Assembly (NCBI RefSeq): GCF_003054445.1 | Contig: NC_042508.1 | Location: 2,477,748 to 2,541,747 of the forward strand | DNA length: 64,000 bases | Direction of reading: 5' to 3' | DNA from: Pichia kudriavzevii | Lineage: Eukaryota; Ascomycota; Pichiomycetes; Pichiales; Pichiaceae | Shown here: in pieces, positions 16,325-27,055 of the stretch | Layout: the number at the start of each line of letters is the position of its first letter | How positions within the stretch are numbered: the first letter of the stretch is position 1 | Position numbers and translations under genes: made by a program | The notes under the pieces: generated by a model | The model's input: only the letters and a program-made list of their open reading frames with translations | Database searches by the model: none | Told to the model about the DNA's origin: nothing

Positions 16325-18572
16325 TGTAAAACTATAAGAATAATTCATCTTTAAAGTTTGGAGCAATGTGCTTTTAAAAAAATTCTTTGATAATTTAATC
16401 TAGATAAAAAAATTTGAAGGCTAGAGTTTTTTCTATTCTTTAGATGAAGTTACTTATTATTTATTTTTATGGGTTTTTAATAAAACCAACTGCCCCAAGC
16501 ATCGATATCCTTTTATTGATACGTGTAAATCTTACTTGGGGTGTTCATATTAGAAGTTATAAGTTGAAATCTACTCAAAAGCAATTATATACATTTACAG
16601 AAGTGACAACGTATTATTTAGAGTATTACCTGCTATATACTTATCCAGATACAAACAAATGAGTTTACTTTTGATCTTTCAGAAGTGTGAACTTAAATAT
16701 ATGAATTAGGAAATAGTGACTTTATAAATCTGATAATAGGATCTTTGATGAATGCTTCAACCAACTATCACAATACCTTTACTAATATCAATCATGTTTT
16801 TAGTTTGATTTTCGAAAAGCAAGCAAAACGAAACCAAATCTTTATAATACCAAAAAAAAAACGCCTAATTGCTCCTAATTAAGTTGAATGTTAGCTTTTA
16901 CATGTCTTCAATTCTCGGTTTTCGAGATTTATTTTTATATTTATTACCTTCAAAAAAAAAAGCTGGTTTCTGTATCTTTATTTTACAATACATCTGATAT
17001 TTTTGAAACTAGCAGGTTCAATATTTTCATTTAGTTTTTCTTTCCGTATTGCCTCTTGATAATTTTTCCAAAAACCGTCCTATATTCAGAGCTGTATAAG
17101 GATACTCAGAGCTAGGTCAATATAAGTCTAAAATTATTTGGGGGGCAACTAAAATGTTTCAAATTACCTATCTTGATAATCCAAAAAAATACATCTGGTT
17201 TTTTTTTGAGCATAAATGCCCTACAAAATACAGAAGATTACAGTCATCTTTTGTTACGTTAAGTCAAATTGCAGCTGGTCGTCTATGGGAATTCATTTAA
17301 AAGTTTATCTATTAGAACATTAATTTTTTGGCAAACTAGTAAATAATTTTGAAAAAATTGGGTTACCTTAGATATATGATACTTGCGTTTAGAAAAAAGC
17401 TCACGTAGAAACATGTACAAAAACACATTTTAGTTGAAAAATGTGAACGGTAGCTAAAAATTTCAAGTTAAGAATGGTTAGCTTTTAAGAAAAAAGAAGT
17501 TCTCTTTAATGATTAATACATGATAGTTACTTGTTTGTTCTTTCTTACTAACAATTTTACAACGTTTAGGCTCAGAAGAAAAGGAATGTGTTTGGCAAAC
17601 ATTCATATTTTATTCTTTTTTTTTTGGAAAAGCAGGTTAAAATATGTGTCAAGTGGGTGTGGATTTTGAGTAACCTAGGCTAAAATGATGAGATAGATCC
17701 TCGTTCAATTAGGGGAAAGATATGGAAGACTCAAAGATATAACGTGTTTATTGTTTTGCTGCTCTACTCTTCAAAAACCATCAGGCTAAATTTTGTTAGA
17801 GACATCAATTAGGCATTGAGTTTTATCTTAGTTAAATTAAAGATATGAAGGTGTACTTACCCTCTTTTCTTTTGTAGATAGTTAAAAATGAGTTTTAATA
17901 GTAATTGTTTGTAGTTGAAATTGAGTTTACCCGTGACAAAAGAAGTTTTTTTCAGGCCATAAATGTAAATAGTAAAATATCTATAATTGTAAGGTTAAAG
18001 GGATCCTCATTAAAATTAAGTTTTGAGGTAGATAGACTTTTTTGCGCACAATTGCTTTGATACCGAAACTCCCGATAAAATCAGGAAGTGGAGCACAAAG
18101 GTGACAATATACAAACAAAAAATATGCGTATCCTAACAAGACAGCAGGTAATAAGGTACTCCTAAAAACAGAAAATCAAACTACAATGAGTTCTTGGAAT
18201 ACCCTGTTGCATGCCCCTTCCCCCTTTCCATATACAGAACCTTCTAACGCTGTTTTTAAACGTAATGTTTTGTGATCAATTTTAATCAACTAGGCTAAGA
18301 AACAAGTGTTTCTTTCTCATCTTTTGATGGTAGGAGTTTGTATCTCATAACTATTACTAAATTATTGAAGGCTCTGTATCGCAATTTGTTTTAAAGCAAG
18401 GATGGGGTGCTGTTATCTAGACGCGCGTGTGGCGTAATTCGAGGATAGATTGTTAAATCGCATGAAAAAAAGTTCGTTTGTACAATCAGCACTGAGAACT
18501 GCTGCTTCTGATTGATGTTGTCTGTGATAGTGACCAACTGAAAAGTATACACCATTTTGCATCCTATTAAAA
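16325..18572. other. 2.2 kb AT-rich intergenic DNA without a recognised gene
   Basis: Many A and T runs of 7-10 bases and no long frame with coding character. The longest frame (16444-16662, 72 codons) is AT-rich and rich in Tyr, Leu and Ile, as chance frames are. I found no tRNA, no second LTR and no obvious tandem repeat. The stretch nearest 18573 presumably holds the promoter of the arrestin-like gene. Confidence 0.6.
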
Positions 18573-19988
18573 ATGGGTAACTGGTTCACTAATTCCACCA
18601 AAATTGATGTCAAACTGATAGACCCACCACCTGCGCTGAAATACTCGCCGGCCAACCCTATTGTACAGGGATACGTTAATATTGAGTTCTTAGAGACCGT
18701 CAAGAAAGTCTGCGATATCAAATGCGGCATAGTTGGAACTGTGAGAATTTCGTACTATGCCAATGATATAGCTTGTGGTGCTTTGCAAGCAACCGCAGTC
18801 GACAGGAAATTAATAGTTCAAACTTTTGATTTTTTTAGGGTTTACCAAGATATACCACTACAATGTGGAGACATCCAAGTTACAGATGGTCAGATCGCCA
18901 CTAACGACTTCAACAAGGGTGACAAAGTGAAATCCAAATTCTGCTTTGACTTTCCCAATACCTTGTGGCTACCAAGCTCCTGTAGACAGTATGGTGATAT
19001 TGATGGTGATATAACCATTGCTTATGCTATTTATGTTGATATTTATAAGCTAGGGAAGATTACAGGCAAGCCCAAAGTGCAAGATAGATTTAGAAGTATA
19101 ATTACTTACCAAGGAGGCAAGGATCCTTGTGTTCCAAAGAGGATCAGCATTCTAAAATATACCGAATCTGAATTATTTCATCATAAGGTCAAAAAATTTT
19201 ACTATGACGAAGCTGCCAATGCATTGATTCCATCCTCTATTACAAAGTCGCATTCAAAAACCAGGTTTATTCGAAGACTGTGGGACGACAACTACAAAAG
19301 CGAGACGTTCAAGAACATTACCAAGGATATACCTCTCGCAATAAATTTTTCAGTAGGATCAATCTTAGATATGAACGAACCATTTAGTAGTTACATGCAG
19401 CTTAAATTAATCAGCGATTTAAGATCAGTGAAACTAGAGTCCAACCAAACCACAGATTTTGTTTTCAATGGGCAGAGCACATGTTTAGGACGGTTCGAAA
19501 TTGAGTCTTTGACTGTTGGAAAAATCAACCATATTAGGCTACAATGCTATCAGCATATCATGGGTGTAATTAACGAGACACCGCTATTGAGGGTGAAATT
19601 TTCGGACCTAGTTACAGATATTAAGGATTTCAGTTACAGCAAGGAGGAAGGGACCTATTACTATGATGTACCAGTAGATGAACTGATCCAATGTGCCGAT
19701 ATAGACCTAAACCAACCTCTATCACGCCTTTTGGGTGACAGGACCATTCAGTGCTCTGGCAGCATCCAGAATTGGTTCTCCAATAAGTCCACCCTTACAT
19801 TTATCTGGAAAATCACCGATGGTCAATCGCAACAGAAGAGGTATCAAATCATGTCGGCCTGTGAGTTAGATTGCCTGTCCAGCGTGTCGCAGATGGCATA
19901 CTACCCAGCTACAGGCGCCGTCCCAGATGCAATTTCTGCACCTCCCCCTACTTATGAACGAAGCGGCAATGACAAAGTTGTTGTTTGA
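18573..19988 (+). CDS. Arrestin-like protein with C-terminal PPxY motif, probable Rsp5 adaptor
   Basis: A 471-residue protein. The N-terminal region (8-180) has an arrestin-type beta pattern (IDVKLIDPPPALKYSPANPIVQGYVNIEF) and a second beta domain spans about 240-430. Near the C-terminus APPPTYER contains PPTY, the type of motif that binds WW domains of the ubiquitin ligase Rsp5 in arrestin-related trafficking adaptors. The start MGNWFTNS has Gly2 and a small residue at position 6, compatible with N-myristoylation. An adaptor for endocytosis of membrane proteins is the likely role, but I cannot assign a specific ART ortholog. Confidence 0.65.
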   Translation: MGNWFTNSTKIDVKLIDPPPALKYSPANPIVQGYVNIEFLETVKKVCDIKCGIVGTVRISYYANDIACGALQATAVDRKLIVQTFDFFRVYQDIPLQCGDIQVTDGQIATNDFNKGDKVKSKFCFDFPNTLWLPSSCRQYGDIDGDITIAYAIYVDIYKLGKITGKPKVQDRFRSIITYQGGKDPCVPKRISILKYTESELFHHKVKKFYYDEAANALIPSSITKSHSKTRFIRRLWDDNYKSETFKNITKDIPLAINFSVGSILDMNEPFSSYMQLKLISDLRSVKLESNQTTDFVFNGQSTCLGRFEIESLTVGKINHIRLQCYQHIMGVINETPLLRVKFSDLVTDIKDFSYSKEEGTYYYDVPVDELIQCADIDLNQPLSRLLGDRTIQCSGSIQNWFSNKSTLTFIWKITDGQSQQKRYQIMSACELDCLSSVSQMAYYPATGAVPDAISAPPPTYERSGNDKVVV

Positions 19989-20097
19989 TCAGTTGTTGGC
20001 TCCGCCCAGTTAAACAAAAGCTGGGTCAACCCCTTACCCGAGTAGATTCGATGAAAATTCCCCTAGCGACTTCTCCGGTTAGCATCTACAACGGTGA

Positions 20098-20120
20098 CCG
20101 GTTATAGCCGCCGGTACCCG
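20098..20120 (+). promoter_or_regulatory. CCG-N7-CCG-N7-CCG element upstream of ARO10 (Aro80-type site)
   Basis: CCG triplets at 20098, 20108 and 20118 are spaced exactly 10 bp apart, about 206 bp before the ARO10 start. Sc Aro80, a Zn2Cys6 activator, binds CCG repeats separated by 7 nt upstream of ARO9 and ARO10 to induce them with aromatic amino acids. The surroundings are unusually GC-rich for this genome. Binding is inferred from pattern and gene identity. Confidence 0.6.
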
Positions 20121-20325
20121 TCCTCCCCATGCGCGGACTTCGCTGGGAACTTTTGCGGTGTATGCTACCTCTTTAACTGTAGACATTCTGTTTTATTTAT
20201 GTACAAAAGAGTCCCTCTTGGTGCTCCCATTTTCTGATTTTCAACTGCTCAACATCTCTTAGACCAAGTCCTTTCTTTGATAAAGAATCTAGATAACAGA
20301 GACAAGGTATCTTCATAAAGAAAAT

Positions 20326-22080
20326 ATGGTTCCTGTTAGTTTAGAAACTTGCACCCTCGAATCCTCTTGCAAGCTCCCTCTATCGGAATATATTTTCCGA
20401 AGAATTGCCTCTTTGGGGATCCACAACATCTTTGGTGTTCCAGGCGATTATAACTTGTCCTTTCTTGAACATCTTTACTCTGTTCCAGAACTCAGTTGGG
20501 TTGGTTGCTGTAACGAATTGAACTCAGCTTACGCCACTGATGGATACTCTCGTACTATAGGTCATGATAAGTTTGGTGTCTTATTAACAACACAAGGTGT
20601 CGGTGAGTTAAGTGCTGCAAACGCAATTGCCGGTTCCTTTGCTGAACATGTTCCAATCTTACATATAGTAGGTACCACTCCATATAGCCTCAAACACAAA
20701 GGTAGCCATCACCACCATCTGATCAATGGAGTTTCAACTAGGGAACCAACCAATCATTACGCTTATGAGGAAATGTCAAAGAATATTTCTTGCAAAATCC
20801 TTTCTTTAAGTGATGATTTAACAAATGCTGCTAATGAGATTGATGATCTTTTTAGAACTATTTTGATGCTTAAGAAACCAGGTTATCTATACATACCATG
20901 TGATTTGGTAAATGTTGAAATCGACGCTTCCAATTTACAAAGTGTCCCTGCAAACAAATTAAGGGAAAGAGTGCCCTCTACAGATAGTCAGACTATTGCT
21001 AAAATCACTTCCACAATTGTTGACAAGTTACTAAGTTCTTCCAATCCAGTCGTTTTGTGCGATATCCTAACAGATAGGTATGGTATGACTGCTTATGCTC
21101 AAGATTTGGTTGATAGCTTGAAGGTTCCTTGTTGTAATTCTTTTATGGGTAAGGCTTTGTTAAATGAATCTAAAGAACATTACATTGGAGACTTCAATGG
21201 CGAAGAGTCTAACAAAATGGTTCACAGTTATATTTCAAACACCGATTGTTTCCTTCATATAGGTGATTACTATAACGAGATCAATTCCGGGCACTGGTCC
21301 TTATATAATGGTATCAACAAAGAATCAATAGTCATTCTAAATCCAGAATACGTCAAGATTGGCTCTCAAACTTACCAAAATGTATCATTCGAAGATATTT
21401 TACCTGCTATCTTATCATCTATAAAAGCAAATCCTAACCTGCCATGCTTCCATATTCCCAAAATTATGTCAACTATTGAACAAATTCCTTCAAATACCCC
21501 GATTAGCCAAACATTGATGCTTGAAAAGTTACAATCTTTTCTCAAGCCTAATGATGTTTTAGTGACCGAAACTTGTTCCCTCATGTTTGGCTTACCTGAT
21601 ATTAGGATGCCTGAGAATTCCAAAGTGATTGGACAGCACTTTTATCTATCGATTGGTATGGCATTACCATGTTCATTTGGTGTCTCTGTCGCCTTGAATG
21701 AACTAAAGAAAGATTCAAGATTAATTCTTATTGAAGGTGATGGTTCTGCACAGATGACTGTACAAGAATTAAGTAATTTTAACCGTGAAAACGTTGTTAA
21801 GCCTCTGATAATTCTGTTAAATAATAGTGGATACACCGTTGAAAGGGTTATCAAGGGTCCAAAGAGAGAGTACAACGATATTAGACCTGATTGGAAGTGG
21901 ACACAGCTTCTTCAAACCTTTGGTATGGATGATGCCAAATCTATGAAGGTTACTACTCCAGAAGAGTTAAATGATGCTCTCGATGAATATGGTAATAATC
22001 TATCAACTCCAAGGTTACTGGAAGTTGTGTTGGACAAGTTGGATGTTCCTTGGAGATTCAATAAAATGGTGGGTAATTGA
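20326..22080 (+). CDS. ARO10: Phenylpyruvate / 2-oxo acid decarboxylase Aro10 (ThDP enzyme)
   Basis: A 584-residue thiamine-diphosphate enzyme of the pyruvate decarboxylase family. It has the FGVPGDYNLSFLE loop, the cofactor-activating Glu (E64 in CCNELNSAYA), the ThDP/Mg motif GDG (471-473) ending in NN (499), and the active-site Glu in TVERVIKGP (E506). Features shared with Aro10 rather than Pdc are LTDRYG, NEINSGH and GPKREYNDI...WKW. In Sc, Aro10 (635 residues) decarboxylates phenylpyruvate and related 2-oxo acids in the Ehrlich pathway to fusel alcohols. The usual Pdc HH-x-LGNGD motif is replaced by HHHHLINGV. An Aro80-type element and conserved synteny (ARO10-YRA1-COI1-RPP2B-NKP1 order of Sc chromosome IV) support the assignment. 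Confidence 0.88.
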   Translation: MVPVSLETCTLESSCKLPLSEYIFRRIASLGIHNIFGVPGDYNLSFLEHLYSVPELSWVGCCNELNSAYATDGYSRTIGHDKFGVLLTTQGVGELSAANAIAGSFAEHVPILHIVGTTPYSLKHKGSHHHHLINGVSTREPTNHYAYEEMSKNISCKILSLSDDLTNAANEIDDLFRTILMLKKPGYLYIPCDLVNVEIDASNLQSVPANKLRERVPSTDSQTIAKITSTIVDKLLSSSNPVVLCDILTDRYGMTAYAQDLVDSLKVPCCNSFMGKALLNESKEHYIGDFNGEESNKMVHSYISNTDCFLHIGDYYNEINSGHWSLYNGINKESIVILNPEYVKIGSQTYQNVSFEDILPAILSSIKANPNLPCFHIPKIMSTIEQIPSNTPISQTLMLEKLQSFLKPNDVLVTETCSLMFGLPDIRMPENSKVIGQHFYLSIGMALPCSFGVSVALNELKKDSRLILIEGDGSAQMTVQELSNFNRENVVKPLIILLNNSGYTVERVIKGPKREYNDIRPDWKWTQLLQTFGMDDAKSMKVTTPEELNDALDEYGNNLSTPRLLEVVLDKLDVPWRFNKMVGN

Positions 22081-22196
22081 TCTATCACTAGTCTTATCGA
22101 GATCGAGCGAACAAACTAAACCTTTTTCATCGCGGAGTATATTCCATCACACTTTGCAATATTATATAGAAAAAAGTAAAAAAAAACTCTGTATAA

Positions 22197-24836
22197 CTAG
22201 GAAATACGATCAATAAAGTCATTGATACACAGTTTAACGAAATCATCAATATTGGGGAGAATATATGCTTTGAAAAAGGGATCGTTCAGAACATACCCAA
22301 AAAATTTCTTGAATTCAGCAGTAACTAGATTTTTCGGTTTCTTACCTTGCCTATTTTTAATGATACTCGACTTTTCAGAGGGTAAAAACAAAGAGGCAAT
22401 CAGCAATAGCTTTATAAACCTCGAATTTGCCAAGTTTGAGAGAATAAACGATATGTCATCTTTAACCTTAGGCATATTTTCGTGAATGCTAGAATTGCTA
22501 CAACGGGCTTTTGAATGTTTCATGTCCAAATTTTCTGCTACGTTTTCTTCGGCAGTTTCCCTGATTGCGTCTTTGACAAATTCTTCATTTCCCGACGAAA
22601 CAGCCAATCTTCTTAGTTTCACTTCCAACTCTTCTTCGTTTGTACTCAAACTATTCGTCGATACCGCATTAGATGTTTCTCTCAGTAGGTATGTAGGTTG
22701 TATGTCATCTTTCAAGAAAGAATACAAATTAATGCCTGTCGATTTGGTGAGAGATTCATCTCCTCTTTTTTCTATGAAGAAATCCATGAAAATTTCGGCT
22801 AGTCCATTTGAATTATCACAGTAGTTTTTCAGTATCGAATTGATGGGCTTGAATATTTGGAGCAGAAAATTCTCGTCAATCTTCCAGCTTTCTCCCGAAT
22901 CTTCATTCACCATCTTATCAATCAAACTTACAAGATAGTGAACATCAAATCTGGCTATGATGTCCGAATCTCCCACATTCTGTTTCCCCCCATTCCAGCT
23001 AAATAGATATCCGGGATAGCTTTTTGGTTCGTCAAAAAGTATTGAGTTATAATGAACCGCTAACCTCAATAATGAAACATTTCTGATTACAATCTTCGCA
23101 TAATGAGATGCAATGTTGGCATCGTCCAAAAAAGCGCATTCCGTAGAGAAAGCAAAATTGATTGGGAAGGATTGAATCAAGTTATTGGCGTCAACAAAAT
23201 CACGTATAATCACCTCATGATTCTCGTCCATGTGGCTAATCGATAAATGTGCCTTAAAATCTCGTATTTTAAGGTAAGTTGTAAAATGGTGAAATGCAGG
23301 TAAAACATTTGCCGTCAAATTTCTGAGGTAGTTAGTTATCAGTGTAAACAATGTTTCATCATCATGGTGATCTTTGATGAGCTTTGCAAGTTGTACATTG
23401 AAGGCGAGATCTATTGTCGGTATGGAAGAATCTGTCGATAAAAATGGGAATTTAGAAGGAACAAAGGAGTGCTTACTAAATGATTTGTTTTTGCTAAAAT
23501 ATAGCTTTTCACAATTGTTTAGTTCGTTTCGTGTTAAAATACGAGGGAAAACTTCGGAATTCCAGTATTGTAGGGGTTTATCTGTATGGGAAATACAATC
23601 CACAATTGACAAATTTGACGAATTCGAAGGTTTCATCGAATAAGCGTTGTTGGTACACCTTTCAGAACTTAGGATTTCTGTATTTAAACTATTGATTATA
23701 TCACTTGTATTTTCATTCTTCGTTTTATTGAAAAAGGCTTCATCAATATCATAATCTTCTTCTGTGTGAACAAACATGGTATTTGCATCAAGATTAATAA
23801 ATACATTCCATTTTAATTTGCTCATCAGTAGAGGATTTGATGTGCCAATCAAGTAACATTTCTGAGATTTGATTAAATCCAGATTTTCAATGTCAAGAAT
23901 AGGGTAATATGGCAAATCAGAAGACGAATTTGGGGCACCTGAGGACGTGAAGATCAGAAACAGAAGTTCTGATATCTCATTAACTTGATTATAGCTGCTT
24001 TTATTAGCATAAATAATAATTTTTTTCTTCAAAATTAGTGCATTTAGGACGATATGTAAAGGCGATATTGATTCATAAGGTGTCATGCTAGTTTCTTTGA
24101 AAATAAATCCATCAAAAGATAGGTTAATCGAGTTTAGTAAAGTGACAAAATCCTTTAATAGTGAAGACCTCCTTAGATCAATTCCAAACATTGACACTGG
24201 TGATGCCACAACTGACGATTTTGGTATTTGGATTGGGAATTCCAAATTGTTGTCATTTAATCTGATTTTCGTCTTGTACAGATTGCCCGAATCTGTGAAA
24301 TGACCAACCAAGGTCTCTGGAAGATTTAGTGTCTTTTGTGATTGGAGTCTAGTCAAAACGTATCTCGATGGCATATTGAGATGTTTATAAAATTCAATCA
24401 GTTCATAAATGTAAGAGCTATTCAAGCTTTGCAAAACAGAAAGAAGTGACACATTTTTCAAAGCTGTTTCGGAAAAGGTGTGTAATAAGTAGTACAACAA
24501 AGGCTTTAAAACTTCAAATAGAGGGATGGAAATGACCATGGAAAGTGTGTTAGTAAGGTGGTTATTGTATCTACTGATTGTAAATAAATAAGCAAACTTA
24601 GAACCTTCCGATTTATGCATTGAATACCCTTCCTCCCCACTCAACTTGAAGTAAACCGGGATAATTGTATAGAATTCTGTGTTTGGAAATTTGGCTATTG
24701 TCTTGGGTGTTAGTAGATGTTGCACTTCCTTTAGTTGATGTTCTTGGAGACATGTTCCTGAATCAGACACGGAATGTGCAATGCGGGTTAACCCATCGCT
24801 TATTACACATGTAAATATGTTGTGTATAAACGTCAT
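22197..24836 (-). CDS. AFI1: DENN-domain protein, Afi1 ortholog by synteny
   Basis: An 879-residue protein (Sc Afi1 has 893). N-terminal strands with FYTIIPVYFKLSGEEGYSM and LMVISIPLFEVLKPLLYYLL resemble an upstream DENN module. The central segment SPLHIVLNALILKKKIIIYA fits the core DENN domain, and GTSNPLLMSKLKWNVFINLD is the typical later piece. Afi1 interacts with Arf3 and helps set polarity in Sc. The weak primary similarity is backed by position: ORT1 is nearby and Sc has AFI1-ORT1 (YOR129C-YOR130C) adjacent, while ARO10 and YRA1 on either side belong to the sister region. Another DENN family member is the alternative. Confidence 0.65.
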   Translation of the reverse strand: MTFIHNIFTCVISDGLTRIAHSVSDSGTCLQEHQLKEVQHLLTPKTIAKFPNTEFYTIIPVYFKLSGEEGYSMHKSEGSKFAYLFTISRYNNHLTNTLSMVISIPLFEVLKPLLYYLLHTFSETALKNVSLLSVLQSLNSSYIYELIEFYKHLNMPSRYVLTRLQSQKTLNLPETLVGHFTDSGNLYKTKIRLNDNNLEFPIQIPKSSVVASPVSMFGIDLRRSSLLKDFVTLLNSINLSFDGFIFKETSMTPYESISPLHIVLNALILKKKIIIYANKSSYNQVNEISELLFLIFTSSGAPNSSSDLPYYPILDIENLDLIKSQKCYLIGTSNPLLMSKLKWNVFINLDANTMFVHTEEDYDIDEAFFNKTKNENTSDIINSLNTEILSSERCTNNAYSMKPSNSSNLSIVDCISHTDKPLQYWNSEVFPRILTRNELNNCEKLYFSKNKSFSKHSFVPSKFPFLSTDSSIPTIDLAFNVQLAKLIKDHHDDETLFTLITNYLRNLTANVLPAFHHFTTYLKIRDFKAHLSISHMDENHEVIIRDFVDANNLIQSFPINFAFSTECAFLDDANIASHYAKIVIRNVSLLRLAVHYNSILFDEPKSYPGYLFSWNGGKQNVGDSDIIARFDVHYLVSLIDKMVNEDSGESWKIDENFLLQIFKPINSILKNYCDNSNGLAEIFMDFFIEKRGDESLTKSTGINLYSFLKDDIQPTYLLRETSNAVSTNSLSTNEEELEVKLRRLAVSSGNEEFVKDAIRETAEENVAENLDMKHSKARCSNSSIHENMPKVKDDISFILSNLANSRFIKLLLIASLFLPSEKSSIIKNRQGKKPKNLVTAEFKKFFGYVLNDPFFKAYILPNIDDFVKLCINDFIDRIS

Positions 24837-25076
24837 CTTGTTTCTTCTTTACGCTAGCCCTGGTCTTGTTCTAACTTTTTTGTTATTGCTTGGCAAGCCA
24901 GTGATTGTTGCACGTTAGAGTTGGTCTATGTTATGCACAAATACTCCAGTTAACGGTTAACGGTTTTGCGGCTGAATCGGGTATTTTCGCAATTCCGAAT
25001 AGAGCTCCATCAGATAAACCAGCGTTTTTATTTTTTTTTCTTTGCTGTTACCCGGCCTAGAAATCGGTAGGCTTAA

Positions 25077-25091
25077 GGGGGGGGGGGGGGG
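25077..25091 (+). repeat. Poly-G tract (15 G) upstream of YRA1
   Basis: An uninterrupted run of 15 guanines, about 160 bp upstream of the YRA1 start and on its coding strand. It is prone to length variation and could fold as a G-quadruplex. A similar run, poly-G on the coding strand, lies about 170 bp upstream of UTP14. Confidence 0.95.
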
Positions 25092-25253
25092 AGGTTTTTC
25101 CTTGGCCATTCTGGTGGCAAAATTTGAGGGTGGGGATTGCGAATTTATGACAGCTACGGCGTTGGTTCTCCCTAACTTCTCCTTATATATTTTTACTGGT
25201 TTCCCACTAGACGAACAAACAAACAAACAAACAAAACTATACAGAGACAAAAC

Positions 25254-26737
25254 ATGTCTGCTTTGGAACAATCCTTAGACGCTATCATTGCACAAAATAA
25301 GCCTGCTAAAAAACAAGCACCTCCAAGACGTAATATCAGAGCAGGTAAAAGTGTTGCCAAAACTACTGGCAAGCGTGGCGTCATTGCGAGAAGACCAGTT
25401 GCTCCTGCTGCTTTCAAGGCTAAGAAGGCTACTGTCATTCAACAAAAGTTGCAACCAAAGATTGCTGCTGCTGCTTCTCTGGAAGTTGCAACCAAGGTTG
25501 TTGTCTCTGGTTTGCCAAAGGACTTAAACCAGAGATCCATTCAAGTATGTTAAATTTTTTAACGCCATTGGCTTTATTATTTTTCTATGTCTTGCTCGAC
25601 ATCTCGTTATTGTTGGATTTTTCATGCAATTGTGGGACTTTGGAATGTGGTATCAGTGAAAGTATATGTGCAAGTACTTTTTTTGTGTCCTGTCACGATT
25701 CTTTTGAACTACTTATATTTGGTTGAGTTTAGCACTTTGGTTTGAGCACCAAATTTTTTTTGCGGTTGAGTCCCCTCCCTCCGATCCTTAGATCATTATA
25801 AGCCCAATAAAGGTTCGAATCTTGCAAATTAAGCTTAATATTTTGGGTCAAAGTTACTTAGTGATTCGTGGAAATAGCATTCGAACTCTTGGGTATTATT
25901 GGCATTTGATTCTTTTTTCTCGAGTGGGCCCTAGTTGTCAGTACCATCGGTCTTCTTGTCTCCTTTAGAGTCATTATTCCAACAGTTTGATGTTGGATTC
26001 TTCAAAAGGTCTCGTTAACTCATGCACTTTTCGAAGAATTATTTGACTTTTCATTTATTCTTTATATTGCGGAATATAAGAATGTTGAGCTCTTGTTGAT
26101 TGTTCCAAAGCATATAGTCATTACCAAGGGAGAAAGAGGATTGATTACACAACAACTGGATGGCTTGGTTTCTTGTAACTGAACTATCGAGTCACTTCCG
26201 CTTTAACCAAATAAAAAAGAATTCTACAATATCAAGTGTCTTGACGAGCTAGTTAATATTAATCAATTGTTTGGATTGAAATAAAACAATTTACTAACAT
26301 ATTTTTTTGTCCAGGAATTTTTCACTCAAACTGTTGGTCCAACCAATAAGGTCACCCTTTCGTACAACGAAAAAGGTAAATCTACAGGTGTAGCAACTGT
26401 TATTTTCAAAAATGCTACCGTTGCTCGTAAAGCGGTAGCTAAGTATAACAACGCGCCAATTGATAATGGCCGTTCTACATTGAAGCTTGAGTTAGTTGTT
26501 GACACTACTAAGGTTCCTCTTGCTGCAAGAATTCAACCAAACGTTGTTGCTCCTCAACCATCGAGACCAAGGGCGCCACTTGCGAGACAGTTCAGAAACA
26601 AGCAGGTAAAACCAGTTAGAGCTATTGCAAGAAATAGACAAGCTGCACCAAAGAAACAACCAAAGAAAAAGAAAACTATTGAAGAATTAGACCAAGAGAT
26701 GGCTGATTACTTTTCCAAGAATGAAAACCAATCTTGA
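25254..26737 (+). CDS. YRA1: mRNA export adaptor Yra1 (REF/ALY family), one long intron
   Basis: Exon 1 is 25254-25544 and exon 2 is 26315-26737, giving 237 residues (Sc 226). The N-terminal box LEQSLDAIIAQNK and C-terminal box IEELDQEMADYFSKN are the conserved helicase (Sub2)-binding motifs of REF proteins. Arg/Lys-rich spacers flank a central RRM (residues of about 80-158) with RNP2 VVVSGLP and RNP1-like KGKSTGVATVIF. Yra1 couples transcription and splicing to export via Mex67. The intron splits the RRM at the same place as in Sc, where the unusually long intron (766 nt) limits expression by autoregulation. Here it is 770 nt. COI1 and RPP2 follow, as in Sc. Confidence 0.96.
25545..26314 (+). 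other. YRA1 intron (770 nt)
   Basis: The donor is GTATGT (25545-25550), the branch site TACTAAC (26292-26298) and the acceptor CAG (26312-26314). The branch-to-acceptor distance is short, 16 nt. Exon joining gives RSIQ-EFFTQ in frame. Length and position closely match the autoregulatory intron of Sc YRA1, although Sc is reported to use a non-consensus branch site and this one is consensus. Confidence 0.95.
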
Positions 26738-27055
26738 TTTTTTTTTTCCCTTATTATTTCTAATTTTAAAACGCTTTTTTCTCAGTTTACGTCCTCTCAC
26801 TATTTTTTTTTCCAATTCATCCTTTAACCAACAGTGTTAATCAGGTAGCTTCTTTTTTTCGAACCTCTGAAGATAAATAAATTTTTGTAAGCTAGGCTTC
26901 AAACATAGCTTTTGTTTTTATAGAAGGGTTAATCTGATTTTGAGAAAATCTTCTTTAAGCTGTGCTAGTTGGTTCAAAGTTACTCATCTTAAGTTTAAGA
27001 AAGTTTATATATACATGTACAAGAAATTAAATTTACGCTGAACTGTGGCGATAAA

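Noticed and set aside
16444-16662. 72-codon frame downstream of the retrotransposon
   Set aside because: AT-rich, Tyr/Leu/Ile-rich chance frame in gene-free DNA without homology that I recognise.
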